Origin: Flaveria trinervia
Lineage: Eukaryota; Streptophyta; Magnoliopsida; Asterales; Asteraceae
NCBI GenBank assembly: GCA_025506515.1
Contig: CM046456.1
Span: forward strand, 67,806,134 to 67,870,133
Direction: 5' to 3'
DNA: 64,000 bases
Positions 33,001 to 46,422 of the stretch are shown here, one piece after another. Under the pieces are notes generated by a model, which saw only the letters and a program-made list of their open reading frames with translations, was not told where the DNA came from and ran no database searches. How positions within the stretch are numbered: position 1 is the stretch's first letter; every line of letters begins with the position of its first letter. Both the position numbers and the translations under genes were made by a program.

Positions 33001-35412
33001 GGGAAGTACCCTTGATACACGGAATTAACATTATCAGTAAATCAAGTTTTTGGTATTTTGGTTGTCTTTTCTGTGTACATAAATCCTTTAAATATTTGGC
33101 ATAAGCCGAAACTTGCGTAATTGCATCCAATGATGGAAGATTGATTTTAACTTGTTTAAAAAAGTTGCCAAATCTCATCTTGTTGAGGGCCTTGTTTTTT
33201 AAGAAGTTATTTGGTAGGTTCTTTTAAAGCAAAGGGGTAAGGAATAGGATTGTTTTCCCATCCTCACTCCTTGTGATACAGTTGTATCTAATTTTTCTTT
33301 TTCTTATTTGATTCCTAAAAAGTTACCTTTGTTTATTTTTGGTGTTTCAGGTTCTTACATCACTATCATTTCTCTATTTTCAGGGTCGACCACCATCCCT
33401 CTTAAATAGAGGTGGTGGTAGGACTTTTTTTTCATAAGCCTTACCACTTCTCAAGATGCTTACTTAAATAACGTGAGACTATTGAACTGAAGCATGATTT
33501 TGAGGATTCTTTGTTGTGTCACTGAAGCTTCCCGTTTCTCGTCCAGGAAAATTGTTCAGCTAGTTGTCCTAATTGCTTAGCAATAGCTTCATTAGTCTTC
33601 TCTTGTACTTCTTTGAATTGCTTGTACTCTTCATGTCTTTTGCTAAATCTTGGATTGCTGTTAAGGCCGCATTATCATTACGTTGTGGGTTTAGGATCCT
33701 TGTTGATCCTTTGTGATAAGAACCTCTTGTTGGTAATTCCCTTGATTGTAATTATCCTTTGATAGCCGCCATGATTGTAATTTTGTTGTCGGCCTTTGTA
33801 CTGGTTATTCCTTGAGCTTGTACCTGAAAAGGGGGGGTTTCATTGGTTATTAGAATTATCATATCTAAGATTAGGATGATTTCTAAGACTAGGGTATAGG
33901 TGTTAGAGTTCATGTCATATGTCTTCCTTTCTCCTTGGCCTTGAACTTGATGTACTTCTTCACTTTTCCCACATTAAGATAGCAAGTCATCGATGTGTGT
34001 CCAATGTCATTACTCATCTGCACACATCATACTCATTGGATATATTGGACACTACTCTTCCCGACTTTAAGGCTTGCAATATCTCGTTCTAGATTGCAAT
34101 TCGATCCATAGCAACTTGATCATTCACCATCTTCATATTTGCTCCTCTTGACATTCTACTTAATTTTGTGCATTCTTTAGATATAACACTCATCCTTTCA
34201 AGAATATCCTAATCATCATCTTCATGGTTCAACGTGAATGTACCCACACTTGTAGAGTTTACATCCCTTGCATATTCGGTGAGAGCCCATCATAGAATGT
34301 TGATATTAGTTTCCACTTAACTATTCCATGATGTTGGCAAGTTCTCAACATTTCTTTGAACCGATGAATAGCTTCATGAAATTGCTCTCCTGATTGTTGT
34401 GTAAAACCTCTAATTGCTCGCCTTGCATAACTTGTTCTTTGAGATGTGTAATATTCATCCAAAATATCTATTGCATTTACCATTATCTGGCTTTGTTCTA
34501 GGTGTAAATTGAAAAAGTACCAACTTAACTTCCTTTGGTGGAAAAACCTTGACCACCAATAGTGCTACTAGATTATTCGAATTCAGATATGTGCAAGTAG
34601 GGTTCTTTCGTTGCCATTCCATGAAAGTGAGGAAGAATGCCTAAGCATTGAGGTCTGACCTCAAAAGCTCTCCCTCGTTGTGTTTTTAGAACAATAGGAG
34701 ATGAGAGATGATAGTAATAGCAGAACGAAAGTGACTATCCACACCATGTGCTAGTGCAAGATGTTATGCTCCCATATTGGTAGGTATTCCATTAAAGGTG
34801 TGACTGCCAACATTATTGCGCATAGGTGGTTGAGCATAGCCACCCTGATGACAATTTTGATAGCTCGGCTGGTCCCATAATCCCCAAATCATGGTCGTTT
34901 GGGTGTTCGATATTGACTTGATCGTCAATCTACTCGTCCACATAATTAGTATGGTGACTACCTTCGACTGAAAATCGGTCCTCATTGCTATGATGAGTCC
35001 CCTACCCGTCATGCTGGAGACATGGATAATGGATCCAACATTAGGTGTTGGTTGGAAGTTATGGGAGGAGTTGGTGTTACACCCCTTGATTCACAGGACC
35101 AGCCCCTAAGGTTGAGGTTGCACAGGTTGTGGTTAAGGTAGGGAACTTCAGGCGGAGGAAATACAGGGAATGGGACATCTCCTATAGGTTGATTGGGTTG
35201 TCGATCTCCTTGGTTTCCTGGATTATGCATCCTCTTGCTTGATAACTTCCTGGTATTCTAGAGAGTCGACCTAAAATCCTATGAGTTGTGGCAGATGTGT
35301 ACCCTCTTCTGATCTTGTTGACCCTGAATGTGAAAAAAAATCCTTGAAGTTGATGATTTGTGAAACACACGATTCTCTCTTGCAGTTTCTCGATTTCTAG
35401 ATCAAAGTGCAA
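33001..35412 (-). pseudogene. Athila gag remnant
   Basis: Minus-strand gag in pieces. The N-terminal part is 35412-34764 (Pro-rich, PFPVFPPPEVPYLNHN). The gag core is at 34259-34483 (SGEQFHEAIHRFKEMLRTCQ then HGIVKWKLISTFYDGLSP, which matches the Athila gag ERFKELLRRCPHHGI...FYNGL pattern). The linker to protease is at 33178-32972 (FFKQVKINLPSLDAITQVSAYAKYLKDL). The central part (33200-34200) is decayed and gives no long frame. Position and order agree with a 5' LTR to the right. Confidence 0.75.
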
Positions 35413-35620
35413 TGGTGAAGTCCGTCCTGAAATCTTGTATGCACTAAAGTAATAGGTACTACAAACAAAAAAACACCAAAACTACCTCACGTAATATTGA
35501 ACTAGCAAACAAACTAAAACGAAAAAAAATATTTTAGGTTTTTTAATTTTTCGGCATTTTTAACAAATTTTAACAAAACACATAAACATTAAAACGGGTT
35601 AAACACTAAGCACACTATTT

Positions 35621-35638
35621 TCCCCAGCAACGGCGCTA
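35621..35638 (-). promoter_or_regulatory. Athila primer binding site, tRNA-Asp type
   Basis: The minus strand reads (T/A)GCGCCGTTGCTGGGGA, one or two changes from the Athila primer site complementary to tRNA-Asp (TGGCGCCGTTGCCGGGGA). It lies just inside the LTR end CCGATCA at 35642. Confidence 0.75.
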
Positions 35639-35641
35639 TTT

Positions 35642-36900
35642 TGATCGGTTGTCGAGACTCGATTAAAAACAAGTTATTTATTGGTCTTAGCTACCTTTAT
35701 TGTGCAAGGTAAGTAAAGTCGTCTCCACAGGGAATATGTGGAAAGCGTTTAACGAATACGATGATTAACTAAAAGACTCTAAGTTTGTAATTAAAAACTG
35801 AAACTTGGAATGGATTAGTGAACACGATTGCATAAGGCAAGAAACTTTAAAACGAACTTGATTAAATAAGAAAGATCATCATTTCCGGGCTTCAAGTTCT
35901 ATAAGTTCAATGGTTCGTTAGATATATTTCGAGGTTTCATAACATGACTCAAGATAGTGGCTTTTGATCAAAGTGAGACCTAGGAACAATCTTTTAAGAC
36001 TCGTTCATTCACAAGGTCATCAATTCATCTATAGCACGTTATCTACTCTTCTCAATGATCTCACGATGCAAGTAAACCGAAAACTGATGATAAAGCAAAT
36101 AACTTTGTTTATAAACAAATTGTTTAATAACCAAATACTCAAATACATTCAATCACAAAGTGTTTATATGAAACCCTAAGTACAACTACCATCTCACTTG
36201 ATAAGAACTCTCCACCCGAAAGCATTGCACGAACTTAGCCACGATCGCCATAGAATCTTCGAGCGTTGTTTTGATGATGATCATTGATGATTGTTATGAT
36301 GAATTGGAAAGATTGGAATACTCAAAAGATACTTTCAAAGCCCTTGAATTCGTCTTGAAAAAGTTAGATTTCGAATTAGAGTTGTTGATCTTTTAATATC
36401 TTGAAATCCCATGAAAATAAAGATAGTTGGAACACCGCATATCATACGCCGACCTCGGCGCATCATACGCCCAACCCCCTATAATTCTTCAAAAATACGT
36501 CCCCTCCTACGCCCATCAATACGCCGACCAGCGTATGATACGCCCATACCCGACATATCATACGCTAGTTTAGGGTTTCTGGACATTTTTGCATAGGAGC
36601 TGTAATTTAAACTTTCACCCCCTATACTTCCTCCTATGGCTTCTTTTCTTCCCGAATATGCATTTTTAGCTTTGATTCCCTACACATCAAACAAACTCAA
36701 AATAACTTCGTTCCACACTAACGATGATGTAAAATCAATATTAGATCGATTAAACCTTGAATTCTTATCACTCGATCATAAGACAACATAGAGTTATATG
36801 ATAGGCCGCCCGAGGGGAGCTCACCTCAGGTGGATTGAGCTTAAACGATGTAAACTCCTTTGGTATTATAATCATTTGATTAATATCATCCGTTTAGTTG
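35642..36900 (-). repeat. Athila 5' LTR (right edge uncertain)
   Basis: On the minus strand the LTR ends CGACAACCGATCA at 35642. The other border is not defined because the matching 3' LTR lies outside the window; 36900 is an estimate. It contains a cluster of CATACGCC / GCGTATGATACGCC words at about 36435-36570, like those at 2935-3105. Confidence 0.6.
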
Positions 36901-38340
36901 TTTAATTTTTGTTGATATCACACATGCATACATCCGTCTTAATTGATTATCAAGGGCACCACACTGTGATTCGATCATATGAGGACTTTACACACTTGAT
37001 ATTCTTAAGAAGATGTTTGATATTTTCAAGGATCTAGATGATACTGAATAGATTGTTTACACAAATGTATATAGGAATAGCATGACGGGTTTGTTAGAAG
37101 ACATTATTCCAGAAGTTGGAAAGTTTCTTGTTGTGTTAGAGTTTGTGGTACATACAGTTGTAGAAGGAACATCTAATCCTATTCCAGATTTTGTTTGTGA
37201 TACTGCTTCTGAAGAAAATATGGGAGTTGAAATAGAAGATGTTGTCGTAATGACATGAAAGGCAAGCCTACTTTGAGAAATTAGTTCTTTCTAGCTCCAC
37301 TTCCACCAAAGAAGAAACATTATATACATTATCAAAAGAAAGAAAGTAAGTATATGATCTAACACATATTATCAATTGGATGTACAATGCTAAGAAAAAG
37401 TTATACGTATTGAAGAGAAATATGAGATGTATTGAATAATACTAGAGAGAGCATGACTTCAATACCTTGCAAGCAATTGATCAACATGATCTTACCAAAG
37501 TTCATTCTTTAATCCAAGTAATCATGGATAAACATAGTGGATTAAAAACCTAATTTGGAAATAGTGAAAAGATACATTTTATAAACTAAAGCCAAGCAAA
37601 TCTATCATTGTAAAAGACAAGACAAGGACTCATCAAGGAACAAAACACCTTAGGTCACCAAAGTCTACAAACGACCAAGGATCGCATGGAAAATACCAAC
37701 TAGTGCTCCACATCATGTGAACAATTGGCTAAGTTTAAGAACTGGGTATGTGAGAAAGATCCAGGTGATGTGGTGATTACATGTGCTTATAGAGAATATA
37801 GGATTTTAGATCCTATTGATTTTTCAAGTTTGAGAAAAAGGTCATGCAATAAATCTCACGTTATTGTTCATTACTTAGCAGCACAATTCGGGTGGATAGC
37901 AAATAAAGTGTTGAAGAAGAGAATGTATCTATATCGAGGGAATTAGAGGAAGCTAATGTTGATTTGTGATCGCATTGATTCACCGAGTCTAAATGGAGAT
38001 TATAGAGTTCAAAATTGAGACTAAGGAAATCAAATTTTGGTTTTTGCAAAATTTGGAATGGATATTATTGATATGAGAACCACAAGAACTATTTTTATGT
38101 GAGAACTATTTTTATGTGAAAACTTTGATGTTACAAGAACTTATATAATTACTATAAATAGTTGTTTTGATGTAACTTAATATAGTTATCATTTAGTCTA
38201 TTTGTATTTGCTAATGAAACACATTTTAAGTGAAATATAATCAAAAAACTTTATTTACTCTTGCATGTAATATATGCTATATTCTTTTGTTTGATTTTTG
38301 ACTTCGTAATTACATTCACTCCATGTTTGTAATTCATCTC
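36901..38340 (+). other. Unidentified degraded coding-like stretch
   Basis: Short plus-strand frames occur, among them one at about 37725-37946 (FKNWVCEKDPGDVVITCAYR...SHVIVHYLAAQFGWIANKVLKKR) and another near 37080-37255 (LLEDIIPEVGKFLVVLEFVVHTVVEG). Their composition looks protein-derived. The layout is faintly like the N-terminal region of a Mutator-type transposase, but no diagnostic residues or terminal inverted repeats were found. I do not assign a family. Confidence 0.25.
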
Positions 38341-41005
38341 CCGATTGTTATTGTGTGATTTCAAGCAAAATATGATCCTTTACAACAATAAAATATCCTT
38401 TAATTTTAAATAGGACTAACCGATAGGTTACCACTATGAGATATAGTGAGAGCATTACCATTACCAAAGTACACCTTATCATCGTCATGATATATAATAG
38501 ATGAATTAGGATGAGCTGATAGGGGGGGTCATATGGGCCATATATGGAACCCAAATCAATGTACCAATCTGGGGCGGAATCATTTATTTGTACTCGGCTT
38601 AAAAAGCTAGAGCTAAGTACGGGTCAGATAAAAATGTTTTCAGCATAGGATCCTAGGCCTGTACAAGCATTTGCATATGGTCGTTATGCGAACATAGTTT
38701 GCAATATGGTGGCAAACGATCAAGCCCTCGAGAAGAATAGGTGTCATATAATTATTATGTGTAACCGATTGACCCCAGCCTCAAATATGAGATGAACTAT
38801 GTTGTTTATTAACCACCAAAGCACATGGGAAGAAGTGGTGCTTGAGCCATGTAAAGTGGAGATAAATAATTCATATCCTTGAGCTTGTTTAGACAAGTGA
38901 TAATACAAAGGGCACGGTCAAATTAAAGGACTAGTAGAACACATTCTTTAGTTTAATACCAAGAGAGATTGGTTAGATTATGTGTCTCCTTATTATCAGC
39001 TTTCACAAATAGGAAGAGCTGGGTGAAAAAGATCGACGAAGTCATACCAGTTTTGACGCATAAGCAAAGGAATTATTTGGTTAAACAAGAAGAGGTAGTG
39101 ATGCAGTCGGAAACAGAAAGATAGATAATTAAACCTGTTGATTCAACAAGAATATCAGGAACAATCCTTTTAACTATCGTTGATTCACAAATAATACCGA
39201 TAATCAGGGTTATTCTTTTATGGTGAGCAGCTGAAGTAGTATTGGAAATGGTAGAAATAGAGGACAAAGAGAAAGCCATGGGAGAATTGCGAATAGTAGA
39301 AGAATAAGGCGTGAAAAAAAACCGAGTAGGATTAGAGTAGGAAGAAAAGATCAATTTTAGTCTAATAACATATTAAATAAAATGGTATTTCTTCCCAAAT
39401 GATATTGAGTATAATTTGCTATGAATATGTAATACAATTGTGTGTAACAAAAGAGTAACATTTAAGAAGATAACATGAAAATACAAACAAAGTTTCACTA
39501 AGTAGTAATGCCTCACTTAAGGAAGATGATCATCCCAAAATATCTTCAAAAGTAGAAATTTGTGTTGATAATTTGCATGGTCAACAACGAGACCATTCTC
39601 ACACCATACCGAATAGGGTGTGGCAGTGTTCTTCTCCACTCTACATTTCGAGCCTCTTCCCCGTCTATTTCCTCTTTCCCCTTTATAATTTCTTCTCCCT
39701 TTTGGCAACACCATTGTGATTCACCATCCCGCACCACCATATCTACTTCTCATCTCAACTCATCTCATCCTCGTGACACCTCGTGCATTCTCCCCCCACC
39801 CTTCCAACCCCGTTCACTTTGCCCTTAGATCCAATGCACACTAATTAACCTTTATTATTAAGTAATGAGCATTATTTTTTCTGTTACAAAGATAACTATA
39901 GTTGATATTTTATTATGGCAATACTCACTGTATATAAACCCAAAGTCAATATAGCATGTGCTACAAACATTTCTAAAACAATAATACAGCCATTATATTA
40001 TATTTAAATTTGATCATTGATATCTTTTCCAACAGTCCATAAAATCAATAGCAGCATCGACGTGTTGCTTTTCGACCCACTAAATAGTTACCCCAAAGTC
40101 CACTTAAAACAGAAAACTAAAACTAATAGCTCCTCTGGTCTTTTTAATTACACTAGAAAATAATCAACGACGCATTTAGAGACTTAATAAAAAACAACTC
40201 CTAATTTGTAAGAGCTAGAGTTTGTGCACATAACGGATCAAAATATACAAAAGTTGTATTTCAAATCTATTCATCTTTTCTTAATTGATTAAAGATGCTC
40301 TACGGTGTCGAGTCTAGGTTTTTTAGATGATATTCCCGCACTATGCACTTACTTGTAAACCATTCAAATAGGTGGTGTTTTGGTATCATATCCTGTGGGA
40401 ATCAACTCAAAACGAATGGTTTGAATTAATAAATAAGTGAAACTATAAATTGTTATTAAAAGATGCAGCAAAATACTGATCAAAAGTGGAGTTTAATTCA
40501 CTTCTGAAGTTTTTACACCTCCCCTTTTCATCATAATATAATTTAAGGTTCTTTTTCAGAAAAAGCCACTACTTTACACAAATTCTAATATCACATATCC
40601 ACCCATGTTCTATAGTAACCGAATACAGAAGCTTCACATCTCTTGGTTCAATGAATGTAGACATCTTTTGGTACCATATTCATCTGCCACTGTTGAAAAA
40701 GACATTCAAATTAACTGAGTGAAGCACTGTTTCATGAGCACTAACCTTATAGTGGGCTTTATGTTTTACTCCATTGTAATGATCCTATTTGTGAAACCTC
40801 ATAAGTTCAGGCAAACCTTTGTTATAAAAGATTGAAAGGAAACAACATAAATGTAGGTTGTGTCCTTTAGTATCCTCTAGCTGGCTGATTTTCAAGATTA
40901 TATTCCATCCTTTAGAAGCTGCATGTTTTGTTCTGTTAAATGATTTGAGCGATTTAAGTCGATCTAACGTGTGGGTTTCTCCAAACACTTCAAGGAAACA
41001 TAAGC
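38341..41005. other. Intergenic region upstream of the sulfate transporter
   Basis: No gene is supported. The sequence is AT-rich and unique-looking, with short frames on both strands but no domain. A TATATAAA at 39931-39938 is the best TATA-like match but lies 1.07 kb before the start codon, so it would require a long leader or leader intron. No RNA gene is seen. Confidence 0.4.
39931..39938 (+). promoter_or_regulatory. Candidate TATA box (weak)
   Basis: CACTGTATATAAACCC. It is the clearest TATA-like site upstream of the transporter but is far from the ATG; low certainty. Confidence 0.2.
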
Positions 41006-44000
41006 ATGGCCGCATCACTACCGACCGATGCTTCAGCTGCTTCTAATCATGCCTTTAATGTTGAGAGGCATGATCAGCTGCAACTTTGTCCAGAGGTCCG
41101 CAAGCGGATCACTGAACGAACCAAATGGGTTCTTGATTCGCCAGAGCCTCCTGGTTTTCACCAGGAGATTCTTGGCGCTATCAAGAACGTCGTTTGCTCT
41201 CAGGAAAACAAGAAACACAAAACGTCACAACCTCCATTCGCGTGGGTTGTGGCATTTCTGCGATCTGTATTCCGATACTAGGTTGGGCTAGGGACTATAA
41301 GGCTTCCATGTTCAAGGATGATTTGCTTTCAGGGTTGACCCTTGCCAGCTTATCCATACCCCAGGTAATCTTATTAAGCAAAGTGAACACACATGCACTC
41401 ATTAAGCAATAGATTTCAATTCCTCTAACCATTAAGTTCCACAGAGTATTGGGTATGCTGCTTTAGCCCAACTTGATCCTCAGTATGGCCTATGTAAGTT
41501 CTCAAAACTCGATTCTATCAACTTGTGTCTTGTAGCTAAGATTCTAGCTTTTCTCATCTTCTAAACGTGTTATATTATTTCTTTCACAGACACTAGTGTT
41601 GTCCCTCCTTTGATATACACAACAATGGGGACTTCACGAGAGTTAGCCATCGGTCCGGTTGCTGTGGTTTCACTGCTGATATCCTCCATGGTCACCAAGA
41701 TAGTAAATCCTGTTGTTGATCCCATATACTACACTAAGCTTGTGTTCACTGTCACCTTCTTCACGGGTGCATTCCAAGCTCTTTTCGGATTGTTCAGGTA
41801 ATGTATCATCTTCTTGTCATTCATTTAAGTTACAATTAGCTGTTTGCACGTATGCATATTTGCTTAACGGTATATGACACAAACCCGTATTAGTTTGTTA
41901 TTTATCTTCGTTGTCGCTGATTCATAGGCTGGGTTTTCTCGTCGATTTTCTGTCGCAAGCGGCTATAGTGGGGTTCATGGCAGGTGCAGCCATTGTTATA
42001 GGTCTCCAACAGCTCAAAGGTTTGCTTGCCATAAGCCATTTCACCACAAAAACTGATGTTGTTTCTGTGCTGATTGCTGTTGCAAAATCATTTCGCACTT
42101 CAGTAAGTCATGTCAAGATGACATAAAGGAGATTACTTTCACTTTATGTTAAGTTTTTATAGTATGGGTTATACTATATTTTCTTCTGATCGTGATAATT
42201 GAACAGTTTCTTTTTTCTCAATTGAATAGTGGGACCCTCAGAATTTCATCCTTGGATGCTCATTTCTTATCTTCATTCTAATCACAAGACATATTGTAAG
42301 CAACAAATTAAGCTCCAGTTTTCTTTTACACGATATCTTGTATGTTTGGTTTTTTAAATGTTTCTTTATTGCTTTTCCAGGTCCTAAAATAAGTGTCTAC
42401 TCAAAAAAAAATATAAAGACAATTAAAAGAAAACAGGATTAATTAACAACATCTATACTAACAATATATTTAATGACTCATAACTTTCATTTTTGTTGTA
42501 AATTACAATTATATGAAGTCCCCTAATAGATTTAAAATACCAACTCACTTGAAAGAATTTACTATAATTTATAGTTGAAAAGCGAATATTAATAACCTAC
42601 ACGTCAAGTATAACCGTATCTGGGTGGTAAACATGGACCGGAAGAAGCTTGGCTTGGTCATTATGTTAATCGGGATGGTTTCATGAATTTAAGCGAGTAG
42701 TTACGCCAACATTTTCATCTTGTAATAGATTCAGTTACTTTAGCCAAATTAAAAACTTGCATAATAACTTTAAGACCAGTGAAATATAACTAACTAACAT
42801 GATAAAAATATCAGGGGAAAAAGAACAAAAAGTTATTCTGGTTACCGGCAATCGCTCCGCTAGTATCAGTAATTCTCTCAACCGCAATAGTCTACTTTAC
42901 TAGAGCTGATCAACATGGAGTTAAAATTATCAAACAAGTTAAAGGAGGATTGAACCCAAGTTCAATTAACCAGTTGCAGTTCAACAGTCCACACCTCAAA
43001 GAATCTGCCAAAATCGGGCTCATTTGTGCTGTCATTGCTCTAACGGTTCGACTAGTTTTAAAAAAAAAACCTAACACTTTTCTAATCCATAAAACCAAAA
43101 ATTAGTATTTTTATTTTTTATTTTTGTTACAGGAAGCTGTGGCAGTTGGAAGGTCTTTTGCTACAATTAAGGGGTATAATATGGATGGGAACAAGAAATG
43201 ATAGCTATTGGAGTTATGAACGTTGTCGGATCCATGACTTCTTGCTATGTTTCCACAGGTAGTATATACATTAGCTAGTGCTACACCAACACTTAAACAT
43301 GTTGAAACATGATGTTATTAATTAGGGTTTATTATTAAGCTTACGAGTCTAGTTACGTATCTAGAGCATTCTATAGTTATTTTATATAATCATCCATTCA
43401 GTGGGCTCATTTAATTTATCCAATATCTTACAATAGCACATGCTACCTATATGTTCGAATTCATTTGTTCGATCAGGTTCATTTTCGCGCACTGCTGTAA
43501 ACTTTGCTGCTGGTTGTAAAAGCGCGGTGTCTAATGTAGTCATGGCCATCACGGTGCTCGTAATGCTACAATTTCTAACGGGGCTATTGTACTACACTCC
43601 TGTTGCTATACTATCCTCGATTATCATATCTGCGCTCCCCGGATTAATCAACTATGAAGAAGCTTATAATATCTGGAAAGTTGACAAACTCGACTTCTTG
43701 GCTTGTGCTGGAGCTTTCTTTGGTGTGTTATTTGCTTCGGTGGAGATTGGACTTATGATTGCAGTAAGCATCCATAATCTTTTATATCTAAGTTAAATAT
43801 ATATAGACCTGTTTTTTTCAGAACAAATAAATAAATTCATTTTTAAAAATAATTGAAGTATCAAAAAATTTAAGTTTTTAGGCTATTAAAGATTTATCTA
43901 CCATATATGATACATTATAATGGTTTGTTGAACTAATGGTGATTATAAAACACTTGTAATTTCAAATATTGAGATGATAGTTATCCTTTGAATTTAAGAG

Positions 44001-46422
44001 ATCAATGGATCAATTATTCTTTCTGAATCATTATAATATTATATTTAGGATGATAGTTTTCCTTTTGATTATAAAGAGTTTTATTATATTTTTATGCATA
44101 AATAATTCTACAAACTGATTTGTCGTCTAAATTAAAAGACAATTTCGAATTATTTAAAAAATCATATATTGCTAATCAAGTTGTTTGATTTCGTTAAGTC
44201 ACTTAAACTTTTGTCAACCATAAAATCAATTAAATGTTCAATATCTTTCATTATTAATATTTTTATAGCTGACCAAACTGATTAATCTAATGGCATTTGG
44301 GTCACTGAGTTTTTAAACATTGTGAATTAGGACAATGAATCATAGTGAGTTTTATCTGTCGATCGCGATAAATTCAAAACAATGACTAGATGTTATCATT
44401 TAAGTATTTTAACGGTTTAAAAATAAATAAAAACAATTTTATCAGACTCGCTAACTGGTGTTCAACACCCCATATAAAGTCCAAAGGGACAACTGACTCA
44501 TAATTTTAAACCAAGACAAGGTGACGTTCGAACTATTATCTCTACTCCACAGTCACACAAACCTCGAACCTTAAACCTGACATTCCTTAATTATTGTCCT
44601 GGGTTGCCACCTAAGGTATTTAATTACCCCGAAAGAAACAAACCCAGATCTCCACCAAAGAACCCAAACATCTTACCATCAAGCCACCTAAGAGTGGTTG
44701 AAAAAAATTAAATGAATTTAATAAAACATTAGCAAAAGTTTGGTTATGATTCACGTTTTTAAAAAGTATGAGGTCTTTATGAAAATGACATCCATTTATG
44801 AAGAAAGTGACTACTGATCGAACTATGTAGTTGCTTCCATAACCATACATGAATATTATCTTGTGACCGTGTATGGTCCATAAATATTAATTATGTTTTC
44901 ACTAATTTTAACACCAAATAAGCTACTAACAAATAAATGAGTAAGAGTAATGATTAAATTTGTATGTTGATAGATAATTTGCTTACATTCTTGTGACAGG
45001 TTGTTATTTCATTTGCAAAAATAATTCTCAATGCGCTACGTCCGCGTGTGCAAGAACTAGGAAAGCTTCCGGAACAGATATCTTTTGTGAAGTTGATCAG
45101 TATCCTCTAGCAGAAAGGCTTCCAGGCGTATTAATAATGCGATTAAATTCCGGCTTGCTTTGCTTTACAAATGCAAATCCTCTCAGAGATAGGTACATGT
45201 TTGATATATATGCTATGTGGTTCAAATACTGTCGAAGACAACTGATCAATAGAAGATTAATTAACCCATTTTTAATACGCAATTGCAACATCTTCCTAGT
45301 AATGTTGGTTAATCCTTCAGGATATTAAACTGGGTAGCTGAAGAGAATGGAAAAGAAGATGTAAAAAGACCAGTCAACGGAATAATCCTCGACATGTCTA
45401 GTAAGTGAACATCATCCATATTATACGAGCCAACCATACATATGTTTCTTGATCAAACATTGCGATTTGTTCATGGACTAATGCTTCTCTAATTATAGGT
45501 GTCACCAACATTGATTTCGCGGGAATTCTAGCGCTGGAAGAAACTAACAAGAAGTTGCTTTCAGGAGGCATCAAAGTGATATTCTACTCACCAACTTCAA
45601 CATTATTCTTTTGCTTGCCCTTTGATATTATTAAACGTTACGCGTGCTCTTTCACAAATCCTGACATTAAAACTGATATGAATCATCATGACCAACATCA
45701 CAAAAGGAGTCAAATTCACACAATTCTTGATTAACCTTTTTTCTGTAAATAAAAAAAGATATTCACATTTAACAAACTTTTGGCACTAGGTGTCAGTAAG
45801 TGAACTAGTGTACGAAACACAAGCCTTATGCCACACCACTAATATTTACACATGATTAATGCACTTATGCCCACAAGAACAATATCTTTTAGTGACATTA
45901 AGAGTGTTGTCACTATATAGTTCAGTCAGAATGGAACCAATTAGATGCTTCACATACACCTATATAAAAGACTAGTTAAGGCTACCTTGGCATTAGATAC
46001 CTACATGAACAGAAAAAGATCTTGGGGATGTATGGTTGGACCTTTTTGCCACACTTTTTTCATAAAAGGTGTGGGTAACATCTTAGATTAATACCTTTTA
46101 ACCACATTAAGAAAAAAGAGCTATTCATGAAAAATGTCACTAGGAGAACGATCATATAGATACTTTTTAATATGTGTCATCAATTTGTTTTTCAACAAGA
46201 TAAAAGAACAATCACCAATGTATATATTGTTGATAGGATAATTGGGTGATATTTAATTTTTGGTTGCAGTTAGCTATCGCGAGTCCAAGATGGCAAGTGA
46301 TTCACAAGCTAAAAGTGGCAAAGTTCGTGGATGTAGTCGGAAGGGACTGCATCTTCCTCACTGTTTCTGAAGCCGTTGATTCGTTTGTTGGATCCAAGTT
46401 CACAGGTCCTAGCATTTGTTGA
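41006..46422 (+). CDS. SULTR3: Sulfate transporter, SULTR3 group, 12 exons
   Basis: A proton-coupled sulfate/anion transporter of the SLC26/SulP family, membrane-located; SULTR3 members in other plants act in plastid or plasma membranes. Exons: 41006-41364, 41445-41493, 41590-41797, 41928-42102, 42230-42295, 42815-43045, 43133-43258, 43477-43763, 45000-45192, 45321-45400, 45499-45575, 46270-46422, all with GT-AG introns. Hallmarks are LTLASLSIPQ, IGYAALAQLDPQYGLY, GTSRELAIGPVAVVSLL, YYTPVAILSSIIISALPGL and WKVDKLDFLACAGAFFGVLF. The STAS domain spans about exons 9-12 (ILDMS; ILALEE; SPRWQVIHKLKVAKFVD). The start ATGGCC has A at -3 and G at +4. Summed exons give 2004 nt; adding one base each near 41272, 43195 and 45072 gives 669 codons with every intron phase consistent. 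Upstream and downstream are TEs. Confidence 0.93.

Noticed and set aside
39517..39828. Overlapping frames on both strands (Arg/Gly/Glu-rich and Ser/Pro-rich)
   Set aside because: Composition follows a CT/GA-rich stretch; no conserved motif and no splice or start evidence.
42910..43098. Minus-strand frame inside the transporter exon 6 region
   Set aside because: Antisense shadow of a well-supported exon.
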